Made by a program: the position numbers and the translations under genes. 64,000 nt of DNA from Vagococcus hydrophili (GTDB taxonomy: Bacteria; Bacillota; Bacilli; Lactobacillales; Vagococcaceae), in the NCBI RefSeq assembly GCF_011304195.1, contig NZ_CP049887.1, positions 930,001-994,000 on the forward strand, written 5' to 3'. The notes under the pieces were generated by a model. The model was not told the origin of the DNA, ran no database searches, and saw only the letters and a program-made list of their open reading frames with translations. This document shows, piece after piece, positions 15,976 through 26,345 of this stretch (positions are counted from its first letter, which is position 1; each line of letters begins with the position of its first letter).

Positions 15976-17553
15976 CTAATAAAAATAGTTGATAACTTTC
16001 TTTCCAAAGGGTAACATTTCCCATTCATTTTTGGTAAACAAACGACTTTGAATCACACACGCCATGTAAACCGAAAAACCGATGACTACACCAATCAGAG
16101 TCATCATCAAACTAGCAAATCTGCCGTACTCTGACCAATTCATCTGCTCAAGAACAAAACGATAACATAATAAAATACCGCTCATTAGACTTAAGCTGAT
16201 GATTAACTTACTAATGTATTCCTTGGATAATTTAATCTTGTTTTGTTGCCTAATTAAATACTGATGCATGACAAGAAAACAAACACCAAGACCTAGTATA
16301 GTACTAATACTAGCACCTTCTGTGTTGAAATAATAGGTTAATGTGGGCGTAAAAATAATTTTTGTAAACAAGCCCAGTAATGCTGCCACAAATTGATAAC
16401 GCATCAAGCTTTGACTTTGATAAATAGTTTGATAACTCTGAATCATAGAAACAAAGAAAATTGAAAACATGAATAAAACCAGGGTCATCTCACCACTGTT
16501 GTCACTAAATAACGCTTTATTAGTATAAGGTAAAACTAAGGCTAACCCTACAGAAGCCGCACTGGCGATTGCTGCTGAAACTTTCAAGTAAGATTGAACC
16601 GTTTCTTGGTACTTTTGATGTTGGCGCGTGACATAATATTTAGTCAATGTTGGTAGGAATGTGGCTGTCATACTAATCGCTACAACCAATCCTAGCTGAA
16701 CTAAAGGTTGCCCTCGGTCAAAAATACCTTTAGCAATCTTTGCACTGGTTTCATCAAACCCGTTAAATACTAAGTACTGCTTCACCGTAAATGAGTCTAC
16801 TAACTGAAAAATGACGAGATACGCACTAAAAAAACAAAGTGTGCCGCCCTCTATAATCAACCGTTTTGAAAAATGTTTAAACCCTGCTAACTCTCGTCTT
16901 GCGAGTTTCGGGGCACTTTTATTTTTCCTTCCATAGCTAAATAGAATAAGTAGGGCGCTTAGTCCACCCACTAAAGCCCCAGCCGTTGCGATTGTTCCCA
17001 TTTTATAAACAGACCAGTCATTCACTAGAAATAGATAGCCGGCAGCTAAAATGACAATGACCCGACTTCCTTGTTCTACTAATTGAGAAAAAGCTGTCGG
17101 TTTCATCTCCATCTTCCCTTGATAAAAACCTCGATAGGTCGACAAAAAGGGCACTAACAGAAACATAAAGGAGACCATTCGAATTAACGGCGCTAATTCC
17201 GTGTCACCCATAGCATGAGATAAAAGATACGATCCAAAGTATAAAATGACAAAGCCAACGATGGATAATAGACTCACAATCAAGAAGAAATAATCAACCA
17301 CTTTGGTTTGCTCTTCCTTCGTTTCTTTTGCTGCTAGTAATTTAGACAGATACACAGGTAAACCAGATAAAGACAAGGTCATGGCAATCCCGTAAATTGG
17401 ATACACTTGTTGATACACATAGAATCCTTCGTCTCCAACTAAATTTTGAAAAGGGACTCGGTAGACCGCACTTAATATTTTAACAATAAAAGAAGTCACT
17501 ACAAGGACAACAGCGCCTTGCATCATGCTTTTTTCGATTGTTTTATCTTCCAT
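15976..17553 (-). CDS. Polysaccharide/lipid flippase (MATE-like, YabM type)
   Basis: A polytopic membrane protein of 525 residues with about 14 predicted membrane segments, in the MOP superfamily (SpoVB, MurJ and Wzx relatives). Such proteins flip lipid-linked sugars across the membrane. Conserved position between mfd and rqcP matches B. subtilis yabM. The ATG at 17553 has an AGGTGG site five bases upstream; a GTG three codons earlier is the only alternative. A second member of the same superfamily is at 60639-62285, so two flippases are encoded here and the substrate of this one cannot be told. Confidence 0.85.
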   Translation of the reverse strand: MEDKTIEKSMMQGAVVLVVTSFIVKILSAVYRVPFQNLVGDEGFYVYQQVYPIYGIAMTLSLSGLPVYLSKLLAAKETKEEQTKVVDYFFLIVSLLSIVGFVILYFGSYLLSHAMGDTELAPLIRMVSFMFLLVPFLSTYRGFYQGKMEMKPTAFSQLVEQGSRVIVILAAGYLFLVNDWSVYKMGTIATAGALVGGLSALLILFSYGRKNKSAPKLARRELAGFKHFSKRLIIEGGTLCFFSAYLVIFQLVDSFTVKQYLVFNGFDETSAKIAKGIFDRGQPLVQLGLVVAISMTATFLPTLTKYYVTRQHQKYQETVQSYLKVSAAIASAASVGLALVLPYTNKALFSDNSGEMTLVLFMFSIFFVSMIQSYQTIYQSQSLMRYQFVAALLGLFTKIIFTPTLTYYFNTEGASISTILGLGVCFLVMHQYLIRQQNKIKLSKEYISKLIISLSLMSGILLCYRFVLEQMNWSEYGRFASLMMTLIGVVIGFSVYMACVIQSRLFTKNEWEMLPFGKKVINYFY

Positions 17554-17562
17554 AAGATCCAC

Positions 17563-20500
17563 CTATTCGCTATCTTTCTTCTCTTTTTTTACGTATTTTT
17601 CTTTTCTTAAGGCCGCAATAAATTGAGATAACTCTTGTAACCAAACCACTTCAGACATCTGTTTATTTAATTTTAATTCCACAATTAATTTTTCGTCAGA
17701 ATTAAGTTCTGCTTTAAGAGTTGTTGCTGATAAAGCTTTAAAAATTTGTTCAATATTATAAGCGTGTGTACCTTCTTTAGATAAACAAACCTGAACAGAC
17801 ATCTGATTCTTTTTAATTTTTTCAACTAAAGCAAAATCACTATTCATCTTAATTAGACCCACTGTTAGAAGATTGGCTACTTGATCAGGATACTCACCAA
17901 AGCGGTCCAATAAATCAGCTTCCAATTCATCAAACATCTCTTGATTATCCAGTTGTCTAATTCGTTTATAGATTTCGATTTTTTGGCGTTCATCTTCTAT
18001 ATAATCAGTTGGGATGTACGCATCAATACTTAAATCAATCTCGGTCACTGTCTTGATATCTTTACTTTCTGTTCCTTGTTTACGGTTCACTGCTTCCGTT
18101 AACATTTGGGTATACATATCAAAACCAACTGAATCAATAAACCCATGTTGTTGTGAGCCTAAGAGATTACCTGCTCCACGAATAGATAAATCCCGCATAG
18201 CAATTTTAAATCCTGACCCAAGTTCCGTAAAATCTTTAATCGCTTGAAGCCTTTTTTCACTAATTTCATTCAATATTTTTTGAGGCTCATACATAAAGTA
18301 AGCATAGGCCACTCGGTTACTACGACCGACACGACCTCTTAATTGGTACAACTGAGATAAGCCCATATGATCCGCATTTTCAACAAATAAGGTATTCACA
18401 TTAGGAATATCCACCCCAGTTTCAATGATTGTCGTTGTCACTAAAATATCGTAATCCCCATTGATAAATTCCATTAAGACATTTTCAAGTTGAACTTCTG
18501 TCATTTGACCATGAGCGTAACTGATTCTCGCATCTGGTACTAACGCACGGAGCTCTTCGACTTTTTGTTCAATCGTATCCACTCGGTTGTACAGATAAAA
18601 TATCTGCCCCCACGAGCAATTTCTCGCTCGCAAGCTTCTCTAATCGCACCTGGATTTTTCTCCATAACATAGGTTTGAACAGGGTAACGGTTAGCCGGTG
18701 GTGTTTCGATAACTGATAAATCACGCACACCTAACATGGACATATGCAAAGTTCTTGGAATCGGTGTGGCTGTTAGAGTTAACACATCTACTTGAGATTT
18801 TAATTGTTTCAGGCGTTCTTTATGTTTCACCCCAAAACGTTGTTCCTCATCCACAATCAATAAGCCAATATCCATAAATTCAATGTCTTTTGATAAAATA
18901 CGGTGGGTTCCAACGACTATATCAATCTGTCCTTTTTTCAATTTATCCGCCGTTTCATTTTGTTGTTTTTTGGTTCTAAAACGGCTCATCAAGCCAACGT
19001 TTACAGGAAAATTAGCGAAACGATCGCGCATGGTTTCATAATGCTGTTGGGCTAAAATGGTTGTCGGCACTAAAATCGCTACTTGCTTACCATCTCGAAC
19101 TGCTTTAAACGCCGCTCTAATAGCCACTTCCGTTTTACCATAACCCACATCTCCCACAAGTAGTCGGTCCATTGGGCGCTCTTTTTCCATATCTTGCTTA
19201 ATTTCTTGAATACTTCTTAGTTGATCATCTGTTTCTGAATACGGGAAATTCCCTTCAAATTCCATTTGATAATCATCATCTGGCGCAAAAGCATAGCCTT
19301 TTTGCGCTTCACGTTCAGCGTATAACTGAATTAAATCATCCGCAATGTCTTCAACTTTAGCCGACACCTTGCTTTTAGTTTTAACCCATTCACTACCACC
19401 TAATTTATTGACTCGTGGTGTTTTAGACTCTGACGCCACATATTTTTGAATTAAATCAAGTTGTGTGACTGGGATAAATAGCTTGTCATTATTTTTATAT
19501 AGGATGGTCATGTAATCTTGATGGACACCGCCACTAAGCAAGGTTTCCATCCCGATATATTTACCAATCCCGTGATTAGCGTGAACCACGTAATCCCCAG
19601 GTTTTAATTCATTGTAGCTTTTCAGACGCTCCGCATTAGAGATAGTTTGCTTTCTAGCTCTTTTTTTCGTTTGGGTATGTAAAATCTCTTTTTCGACTAA
19701 TACCACTAACTTTTCTTCAGGAAGTTCAAATCCTGACGCAAGAGACCCTGTTTGAATTTGAATTGTTTCAGGGAGTAGTTTATTACTATTATTCACAACT
19801 GCTGAGATTTCAAAGTCCATGAGTAAGGCTTCCACTTTTTGCGTTCTTTCTTCGTTTTCAGCAAAAATAACCACACTTTGTTTTTGTTTTTTCCAACGAT
19901 CCATTTCCGTTTTTAATAATGGCATTTGTCCAAAGAATTGTTGCATTGTGCGGTATTCAAAAGGATGGATACTTGAAAAACGTAAATTTCCCATACCTTT
20001 TTGGAATAAAGAAAAATAAGTCTTCCCTTGTTTAGCGTCTTTTAAAATCCCTCTAAAATCCCCACCTAAAGTATCTTCTTCAAAGAAAACACCTTCTTCT
20101 AGTTTAAGCGTGATCCATTCCCCTTCTTCTCTGAGAATTTCTCGTTCACTTTCAACCATTCGGCTATAATCATCCACCATAATAAAATCTGATGGTTTCA
20201 AATAATTCGTTAAATAGTGTTTTTTATCAAATAATAAATCACCATAGATTTTAACTTCCTCTGTAGGATGTCCTTGACTCCACTCACTGATAATCGTCTC
20301 AAAATAAGCAGCGACTTGTTGTTTTTCTTCACTTGGTGCCATTAAGGAAAGCTTTGTCTCCATTAAGGCCTGCATCTTTCCCGCCCCTTGAACGAGTTGC
20401 TCTTTTGTTACAGGGGTATCCATGGCAGGAGATATCATGATTTGATCAATCTCTTCCATTGAACGCTGTGTCTCTGCATCAAACAAACGCAATGATTCGA

Positions 20501-21104
20501 TTTCATCATCAAATAAATCGACCCTAACTGGATAGTCACTTGTTAAAGGATAGATATCAATGATACTTCCTCTAATACTAAACTCACCAGGTTTGCCAAT
20601 CATTTGTTGTCGCTCATAGCCTAATAAAACGAGGGTTTCTGGAAGGGTTGCTAAATCAACAACTCCCTCTTTTTCAAGCAGTATTGTTTGTTCTTTCCAG
20701 ACTTTTGGATTGGGTAAGAACCGTCTTAAGCCCGCTAAAGGAGTCACAATGATCCCTGGGTTATTACTAGCTAAAAAATTTAAGGCATTGATTCTATCAG
20801 ATAGGGCTTCTGGTGAAGAGAATGACATCTCAACCGCCGTCACCTCGTCCACTGGAAAGAAATGTAGATATTTTTCTTCTATTATATGTTGTAAATCATC
20901 TACTAATTTATTAGCGTAGTACAAATTAGGTGTGACTACTAACACTTTTTTCTTCTTAGCAAGTAATGTCGCAATGGTTAATGATTTGGCAGAACCGGCT
21001 AATCCCGTTATCAACTGTGATGACTCTTTAACAAGTTGTTCTTGCCATGCTTTTATTTTTTCACTTTGATTGAGACGACTTACTAATGCTTTATTTAAAT
21101 ACAT
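17563..21104 (-). pseudogene. mfd: Transcription-repair coupling factor, frameshifted
   Basis: Mfd removes stalled RNA polymerase from lesions and recruits UvrA. The gene is in two frames: 18540-21104 encodes the N-terminal UvrB-like modules, the polymerase-interacting domain and the first translocase lobe (Walker A GDVGYGKT, DEEQRFG); 17563-18633 encodes the second lobe and the UvrA-binding C-terminal domain. The two frames meet at about 18607-18611, a run of five G on the coding strand, where adding one base restores a continuous Mfd of about 1170 residues reading ARGGQIFYLYNRV. Everything else is intact. It is either a recent frameshift or a homopolymer sequencing error. It lies 15 bases after pth. 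Confidence 0.92.
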
Positions 21105-21119
21105 CGTCTACCTTCTTTC

Positions 21120-21689
21120 TTATTTTTTTGAATTGTAATGGTTCATCGTATTCACAAAGTCATGACCACTCGCCCAATAATTGGCAGCTTCTGCCGAATC
21201 TTGAACGGCTTTCAACATGTCCTCGTGTGTATTTTTTGGAAACGTACTCAAAACATAAGTCACGACTTCTTGCCCACTTCTCGGACGATCAATCCCGACT
21301 TTAATTCGGTTAAACTCTTGTGTTCCAAGATGAGAAATTAAACTCTTAATTCCGTTATGTCCGCCAGCACTCCCCTTTTGGCGCAAACGAATGCGACCGA
21401 TTGGTAAGTCTAAATCATCATAGATAACTAAAAGATCCTCTTCTGAAATATTGTAATACGTCATAAGCGGACGAACTGAGCGTCCTGATTCGTTCATAAA
21501 AGTTTGAGGTTTCGCTAAAATAATTTTTTCACCGTTAATGAAAAACTCTGCAATATCTGCCTCAAATTGATGTTTGTTAAAGGTTACTTTTTCTTGAAAG
21601 GCAATCTCATCTAATGTGATAAAGCCTATATTATGTTTTGTTCCACGATATTTACTACCTGGATTACCTAAACCAACGATTAATTTCAT
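21120..21689 (-). CDS. pth: Peptidyl-tRNA hydrolase
   Basis: Releases peptides from prematurely dissociated peptidyl-tRNA so that the tRNA can be reused. The 189 residues contain VGLGNPGSKY near the N-terminus, the catalytic His in TKHNIGF, and the FMNESG and DDLDLP segments. I chose the ATG at 21689 because it is preceded by GGAGGAAATAACC; the reading frame is open five codons further, without a better site. It heads the pth-mfd operon, whose probable promoter is at about 21770. Confidence 0.95.
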   Translation of the reverse strand: MKLIVGLGNPGSKYRGTKHNIGFITLDEIAFQEKVTFNKHQFEADIAEFFINGEKIILAKPQTFMNESGRSVRPLMTYYNISEEDLLVIYDDLDLPIGRIRLRQKGSAGGHNGIKSLISHLGTQEFNRIKVGIDRPRSGQEVVTYVLSTFPKNTHEDMLKAVQDSAEAANYWASGHDFVNTMNHYNSKK

Positions 21690-21769
21690 GGTTATTTCCT
21701 CCATTTATTTATTGATATATAGTTAACAAGAAAATATCCGCACACGTGTAAGTGCCCAGATTCTCACTA

Positions 21770-21778
21770 ATTATACCA
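21770..21778 (-). promoter_or_regulatory. Probable pth-mfd promoter (extended -10)
   Basis: The minus strand reads TGGTATAAT, a perfect extended -10 box, about 80 bases upstream of pth. No good -35 box lies at the right distance. Confidence 0.5.
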
Positions 21779-21833
21779 TAATTCCTCCATAACCCTATCA
21801 ATATTGACTAATATTTAAACTCTTGTTCCCATA

Positions 21834-21888
21834 TTGTGTTTTTTCACAAAGCTTTCAAAATGACATTCATTTTTTTGAATGTTATAAT
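21834..21888 (+). promoter_or_regulatory. ldh promoter with two inverted repeats
   Basis: ATGACA (21860-21865) and TATAAT (21883-21888) are 17 bases apart. The spacer holds ACATTCA-N6-TGAATGT, a perfect 7-base inverted repeat. Just upstream, TTGTG-N6-CACAA resembles a Rex half-site pair but with two bases less spacing than the usual Rex operator. Confidence 0.65.
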
Positions 21889-21925
21889 TGACACCAAATA
21901 AGAGCTATACAAAGGAGATTTTTGT

Positions 21926-22897
21926 ATGACAAACCATGTATCATCTCATCAAAAAATTATTGTTATTGGTAATGGCGCAGTTGGTTCAAGCTATACCTTT
22001 GCCCTAGTAACTCAAAATATTGCCCAAGAAATCGGTATTATTGATATTGATACCAACAAAGCTGAGGGAGACGCGATTGATTTATCTCACGCCCTTGCTT
22101 TCACGTCACCTAAAAAAATCTATGCCGCAAACTACTCAGATTGTCATAATGCTGATATCGTTGTGATAACTGCGGGTGCTGCACAAAAGCCAGGTGAAAC
22201 TCGTCTTGATTTAGTTAATAAGAACCTAAAAATCTTCCAAAACATTGTGAAAAGTGTGGTTGACTCAGGTTTTAATGGGATTTTCTTAGTTGCTACAAAT
22301 CCTGTTGATATCCTAACTTATGCCACATGGAAATTCTCAGGGTTCCCACAACATAAAGTCATTGGTAGTGGAACTTCTCTTGATTCAGCTCGTTATCGTC
22401 AAGCAATCGCTGAACTTGTTGGCGTTGATGCTAGAAATGTTCATGGTTATATTTTAGGAGAGCACGGAGACACGGAATTTCCTGTTTGGTCTCACGCTAA
22501 TATTGCTGGCTTACAAATTTATGAATGGATTAAGGATCATCCAAACGTAGACGAAGAAGAACTGGTTAATTTATTCTTCAAAGTAAGAGATGCAGCTTAC
22601 ACGATTATCGAGAAAAAAGGCGCAACTTTCTATGGAATCGCCGTTTCTCTCGCTCGAATTACTAAAGCCATTTTAAATGATGAAAATGCTGTTTTACCAC
22701 TTTCTGTTTATTTAGATGGTCATTACGGCTTAAACGATATCTTTATTGGTGCACCAGCTGTTGTTAACCGTTCAGGTATTCATGATGTCATTGAGATTCC
22801 TTTAACGGATGCTGAACAAGAAAAATTTGACTATTCAGCTAAAAAATTAAAAGAAATCATGGATGATGCTTTTAAACAATTAGATGAAACAAAATAA
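21926..22897 (+). CDS. ldh: L-lactate dehydrogenase
   Basis: Reduces pyruvate to L-lactate with NADH, the main redox outlet in homofermentative lactic acid bacteria. The 323 residues show the dinucleotide-binding GNGAVGSSY (about 15-23), the substrate-binding arginine in ETRLDLV, the NPVD segment and the catalytic His in [19 protein letters not shown] lies eight bases before the ATG. It is divergent from pth and is followed by its own terminator, so it is a single-gene unit. The promoter contains candidate operators. Confidence 0.96.
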   Translation: MTNHVSSHQKIIVIGNGAVGSSYTFALVTQNIAQEIGIIDIDTNKAEGDAIDLSHALAFTSPKKIYAANYSDCHNADIVVITAGAAQKPGETRLDLVNKNLKIFQNIVKSVVDSGFNGIFLVATNPVDILTYATWKFSGFPQHKVIGSGTSLDSARYRQAIAELVGVDARNVHGYILGEHGDTEFPVWSHANIAGLQIYEWIKDHPNVDEEELVNLFFKVRDAAYTIIEKKGATFYGIAVSLARITKAILNDENAVLPLSVYLDGHYGLNDIFIGAPAVVNRSGIHDVIEIPLTDAEQEKFDYSAKKLKEIMDDAFKQLDETK

Positions 22898-22903
22898 TTA
22901 TCT

Positions 22904-22936
22904 AGAAGTTAACGATTTTTGTTAACTTCTTTTTTA
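22904..22936 (+). terminator. ldh terminator
   Basis: A perfect AGAAGTTAAC/GTTAACTTCT hairpin followed by a T run, seven bases after the ldh stop codon. Confidence 0.85.
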
Positions 22937-23038
22937 TTCCTCCTTTTTTAGTAAATATCGGCGCAAAAAAAGGATCTTTAACCTCTGTCACTCGGGTAAA
23001 AATAGCCTGAAATCACAAAATCAACTAACTAATAGTCA

Positions 23039-23067
23039 TTGAAAAAAAAAGCTATCTCCGTTAGAAT
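23039..23067 (+). promoter_or_regulatory. Promoter of the polysaccharide deacetylase gene
   Basis: TTGAAA (23039-23044) and TAGAAT (23062-23067) with 17-base spacing, about 50 bases before the gene. Confidence 0.6.
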
Positions 23068-23119
23068 TGAAAACGTGTAAATTTTCAAAGAAATCGTTCG
23101 ATTTAGGTAGGAGGGGCCT

Positions 23120-23968
23120 ATGAAAAAATATATAAAATACTTAATCGCCTTTTTAGTAATAGAAACAAGCTTAGTCGGTGCTTTTATCTGGAAAACATTT
23201 GCTGATGAAGCTGAACAACAACAAGAAAAACAAGTTTCTCTAGCTACTTCAAAGAGTTCTGAAAAACAAACGACTGAAACATCCAGCACCACACAAATAA
23301 GTGAGACTCAAACAACTGAAACTGAATCAACTAAAGAAGAACAGCCTAAAGAAGTTGTCAATGAGCGCTCCATTGCCCTAACTTTTGACGATGGACCAAA
23401 ACGAGAAACAACCAGTCAATTACTCGACATCCTTAGTCAAAAAGGCATTAAAGCAACATTCTTTATTCTTGGTCAAAATATGGCTGGTAATGAAGATTTA
23501 TTGAAACGTATGAAAGATGAAGGTCATGTGATTGGTAGTCATTCCATGTACCATCACAACTTAAGTCAAATGAATGAACAAACATTAAAACAAGATGTTA
23601 ACGATATGGATCAAAAAGCTAAGGCGCTCTTCAAAGAACCTTTTAAATATATTCGTCCGCCTTATGGTGCTGCGAATGCCTTAGTGGCTAAAGTGGCTAA
23701 TCGCCCCTTAATTGAGTGGTCAGTGGATTCAAAAGACTGGTCAAGTAAAAATACGCAAATGATTATCAATCAAGTCACACAAACAACTGGTCCTGGTTCA
23801 ATTATTTTGATGCATGATATTTACCCTGAAACAATTAGCGCTGTCCCGGCTATCATCGACAATTTAACCCAACAAGGATATAACTTTGTAACCGTAGACG
23901 GACTACTGAACCAACCAAAAGAAGCCCTAAATTATTTCGGAACGAATGATTCCAGAGCTGTTAATTAA
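23120..23968 (+). CDS. Membrane-anchored polysaccharide deacetylase (NodB domain)
   Basis: Predicted to remove acetyl groups from wall sugars, most likely peptidoglycan N-acetylglucosamine. Residues 5-27 are a signal anchor, followed by a Ser/Thr/Glu/Gln-rich spacer to about 82 that would span the wall, then a NodB domain. The metal triad is visible: Asp90-Asp91 in TFDDGP and His141 and His145 in GSHSMYHHN; RPPYGA is the third motif. It is followed by its own terminator and then the L,D-transpeptidase gene, another wall enzyme. The polymer acted on (peptidoglycan or another glycan) is inferred. Confidence 0.88.
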   Translation: MKKYIKYLIAFLVIETSLVGAFIWKTFADEAEQQQEKQVSLATSKSSEKQTTETSSTTQISETQTTETESTKEEQPKEVVNERSIALTFDDGPKRETTSQLLDILSQKGIKATFFILGQNMAGNEDLLKRMKDEGHVIGSHSMYHHNLSQMNEQTLKQDVNDMDQKAKALFKEPFKYIRPPYGAANALVAKVANRPLIEWSVDSKDWSSKNTQMIINQVTQTTGPGSIILMHDIYPETISAVPAIIDNLTQQGYNFVTVDGLLNQPKEALNYFGTNDSRAVN

Positions 23969-23971
23969 TAT

Positions 23972-24005
23972 AAAAGATTGTGGTTAACTCCTCAATCTTT
24001 TTTTA
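23972..24005 (+). terminator. Terminator after the deacetylase gene
   Basis: AAAGATTG/CAATCTTT hairpin followed by a run of seven T. Confidence 0.75.
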
Positions 24006-24047
24006 TTTACTTATTTCTTAATACTTTATGAACACAAGCAAATCTGC

Positions 24048-24075
24048 TTGTATTTATTTGCCTATATGTTACAAT
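24048..24075 (+). promoter_or_regulatory. Promoter of the L,D-transpeptidase gene
   Basis: TTGTAT (24048-24053) and TACAAT (24070-24075) with 16-base spacing and a TG one base upstream of the -10 box. Confidence 0.5.
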
Positions 24076-24109
24076 ATTGTTACAAAAAAAGTAGTAAGGG
24101 AGTTCTTAC

Positions 24110-25480
24110 ATGAGCAAGAAAAAATGGCTATTGGTTCCTCTAGTGCTAGTTCTAGTCCTTGTTATCGGCTATTGCTATCAATCCATTCGTTTCCAAAATC
24201 AATTTTTACCTAAAACAACTGTTGGTAATACTGATATTAGTGGACTATCTGAAAAGGATGCCAAAGCAAAATTACAACAAAGTGTTGATGCTGAAAGTTT
24301 CAAAGTCCTAAACGATGGTAAAGAGTGGAAAGTCATTCCTAAGAAAGATTTAGGGATGGAATACGACTTGGATCAAACGGTTTCTAAAGCCATGAGTAAC
24401 CAAAACGCTTGGCTGTGGTTTATGTCTTACTTTAAGACACCAGAAAAAGGTGAATTAATCTCTAAAGGTTATAACCAAAAAGCGGTAGATACAGCCCTAA
24501 CAGCTGTTCATAAAGAACTTGAAACCTTTAACAAGTCAAGAACAAAAACAACGAACGCATCTGTCGAACACAAAGACGGCAAGTTCCAAATTATTCCTGA
24601 AGTTCAAGGAGATTCAATTGATGAAAAAGCCTTTATCGCCGCTGCAAAAGCTGATTTAACAAAAGGTGCGGCTGAAATTGAATTAACGAAATACATTGCT
24701 AAACCAACGATTCTTTCAACGGATGAATCATTGAAAAAAGAAATGGATACGATCAACCAGATCGCTGAAATTAATGCGTCATATAGCATTAACGGACAAG
24801 ATGTGGCGATTCCAAAAGACAAGATTGCTTCTTGGGTGATTTACGAAGATGGTAAAATCAATTTAAAACAAGATGAGGTTAGAAAATACGTAGAAGAGTT
24901 AGGTGCGACTTATAACACAAGTACCAATGCTTCTAAGTTCAAAAGTACTAAACGTGGTGAAGTCTCTGTGCCTGCAGGTGCTTTGAGTTGGACCATCGCA
25001 ACAGATAGTGAAGTGGAAGGATTAACTGAAGCTATTCTAGCTGGAAAAGACTTCAGCGGACGCGTACCTGCTGCTGTTGGTAGTGGCACTCCTGGTGGCA
25101 CTTTGATCGGAAACACATATATTGAAGTCGACCTACAAGCCCAACATATGTGGTACTATAAAGATGGCGCTGTAGCTCTTGAAACACCCGTTATCACTGG
25201 TAAACCAAGTACACCAACACCACCTGGCGTGTTCTATGTTTGGAATAAACAAAAAGATCAAATCTTACGTGGTGGTGAAGTTCCAAGTCCTGTTGATTTT
25301 TGGATGCCAATTGATTGGACTGGTGTTGGTATTCATGATTCATCATGGCAAAATCCTGATGCCTATGGTGGCGACTCTCATTTAACAGTCGGTTCTCATG
25401 GATGTATTAACACACCTCCAAGTGTCTGTGCCAAATTATATGACATGATTGATGTTGGTGTTCCTGTTATAGTCTTTTAG
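24110..25480 (+). CDS. L,D-transpeptidase (YkuD family) with peptidoglycan-binding repeats
   Basis: Forms 3-3 peptidoglycan cross-links that are insensitive to most beta-lactams. The 456 residues comprise an N-terminal membrane anchor (about 6-23), two PG_binding_4-type segments (about 40-300) and a C-terminal YkuD domain. The catalytic signature SHGCINTP places the nucleophile at about Cys432, with the upstream HDSSW motif. The layout matches Ldt(fm) of Enterococcus faecium. An AAGGGAG site precedes the ATG. Just after the stop codon begins a partial copy of the structured repeat described at 25489. Confidence 0.92.
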   Translation: MSKKKWLLVPLVLVLVLVIGYCYQSIRFQNQFLPKTTVGNTDISGLSEKDAKAKLQQSVDAESFKVLNDGKEWKVIPKKDLGMEYDLDQTVSKAMSNQNAWLWFMSYFKTPEKGELISKGYNQKAVDTALTAVHKELETFNKSRTKTTNASVEHKDGKFQIIPEVQGDSIDEKAFIAAAKADLTKGAAEIELTKYIAKPTILSTDESLKKEMDTINQIAEINASYSINGQDVAIPKDKIASWVIYEDGKINLKQDEVRKYVEELGATYNTSTNASKFKSTKRGEVSVPAGALSWTIATDSEVEGLTEAILAGKDFSGRVPAAVGSGTPGGTLIGNTYIEVDLQAQHMWYYKDGAVALETPVITGKPSTPTPPGVFYVWNKQKDQILRGGEVPSPVDFWMPIDWTGVGIHDSSWQNPDAYGGDSHLTVGSHGCINTPPSVCAKLYDMIDVGVPVIVF

Positions 25481-25488
25481 TATAAACT

Positions 25489-25520
25489 GGTCAAAAAGGC
25501 GCTTGGCTCTGAGCAACTAC
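25489..25520 (+). repeat. Structured 3'-UTR repeat, truncated copy
   Basis: Eight bases after the transpeptidase stop, the plus strand reads GTCAAAAAGGCGCTTGG and then CTCTGAGCAACTAC, closely resembling the 5' half of the full element at 60530-60634. The 3' half is not recognisable; the inverted-repeat relic begins about 20 bases later. It lies in sense orientation to the gene upstream, as in the other copies. Confidence 0.55.
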
Positions 25521-25541
25521 AAAATCTTTCGACTCAAGACC

Positions 25542-25774
25542 AAAAGAGGTTTGACGTAATGGAGGCTGCTGAAAAAGTCCCGATTTTCAATTAAGAAAAT
25601 CGGGACTTTTATTTTTCTACCACATTACTACTATTTACATCTTGAAATAGGTACTCCATTCTCCACAAACCGTCGTTTTCAGTCTAGTATTTTAGGATTC
25701 AGAAATCCACTAATTTGAATCTTTGTTATTTTACTATTTTTTCAGCAGCTTCACGTAACGTCAGCCTCTTTTTT
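25542..25774. mobile_element. Short inverted-repeat element (MITE-like or IS relic)
   Basis: Imperfect terminal inverted repeats of about 33 bases lie at 25542-25576 and 25738-25774; both contain GCTGCTGAAAAA in outward-facing orientation and AAAGAGG further out. Between them is a perfect long hairpin (25574-25610, AAAGTCCCGATTTTC arm) and, on the minus strand, an open stretch ending about 25614 that reads like the C-terminus of a protein (ENDGLWRMEYLF). This would fit both ends of an insertion sequence with most of the transposase deleted. No family could be confirmed. Confidence 0.45.
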
Positions 25775-25794
25775 AATACTATGGAGGGCTCATC

Positions 25795-26315
25795 ATGAAA
25801 AATAAATGGCTAGAAACAGATCGGTTAATTCTTTCTAATTGGTCAAAAGAAGATTTCCCCTTAGCATTTAAGCTTTGGGGAACACAGAGGTCACACGATT
25901 TATTGCTAAAGATGGTATCTTTTCAACTGAAGATATTGAAAAGCGGTTAGCATTAGAAATGGCAAACTGGAAAAAACATCACTTACAATATGCGCCTATT
26001 TTTACGAAGGAAGATGCTATCTTTATTGGTTGTGCTGGGTTGCGACCTTACGAAGAAAACACTTTAGAAATCGGTTTTCATCTCTTACCAAACGTTTGGG
26101 GTAAAGGCTACGGAAAAGAAATTGCTTTAGAAGTGATTGCTTATGCTAAAACTCTAGAAAATATTGATTATTTATTTGCCGGCCATCATCCAGAGAATAC
26201 AGAATCTGAGGGTTTATTACTAAAATTAGGATTTATTCCTATTGAACCTATTTATTATGAACCAACAGGATTATTTCATCCTTCTTATAGACTAAATTTA
26301 AAAAGAGATAGCTAA
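25795..26315 (+). pseudogene. GNAT-family N-acetyltransferase, frameshifted
   Basis: From ATG 25795 the frame reads MKNKWLETDRLILSNWSKEDF, the start of a RimJ/RimL-type acetyltransferase. At the run of four G at about 25877-25880 the frame is lost; one extra base there joins it to the frame that continues as NTEVTRFIAKDGIFSTED to 26315, with the acetyl-CoA loop GWGKGYGKEIA-like segment (VWGKGYGKE) and GLLLKLGF. With the base restored the protein would be about 173 residues, normal for the family. It is the second one-base loss in a G run in this window, after mfd. Confidence 0.8.
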
Positions 26316-26343
26316 TCAAAATGTTGACTAGCTATCTCTTTTG
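26301..26343. terminator. Bidirectional terminator
   Basis: AAAGAGATAGCTA/TAGCTATCTCTTT perfect hairpin between convergent genes, with A and T runs on both sides. Confidence 0.8.
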
Positions 26344-26345
26344 TA

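Noticed and set aside
15962-16024. Longer start for the S4-domain gene
   Set aside because: The added residues overlap the flippase gene, and the ATG at 15961 has the only good ribosome site.
21834-21850. A standard Rex operator at ldh
   Set aside because: The half-site spacing is six bases rather than eight. It is recorded only as a resemblance.
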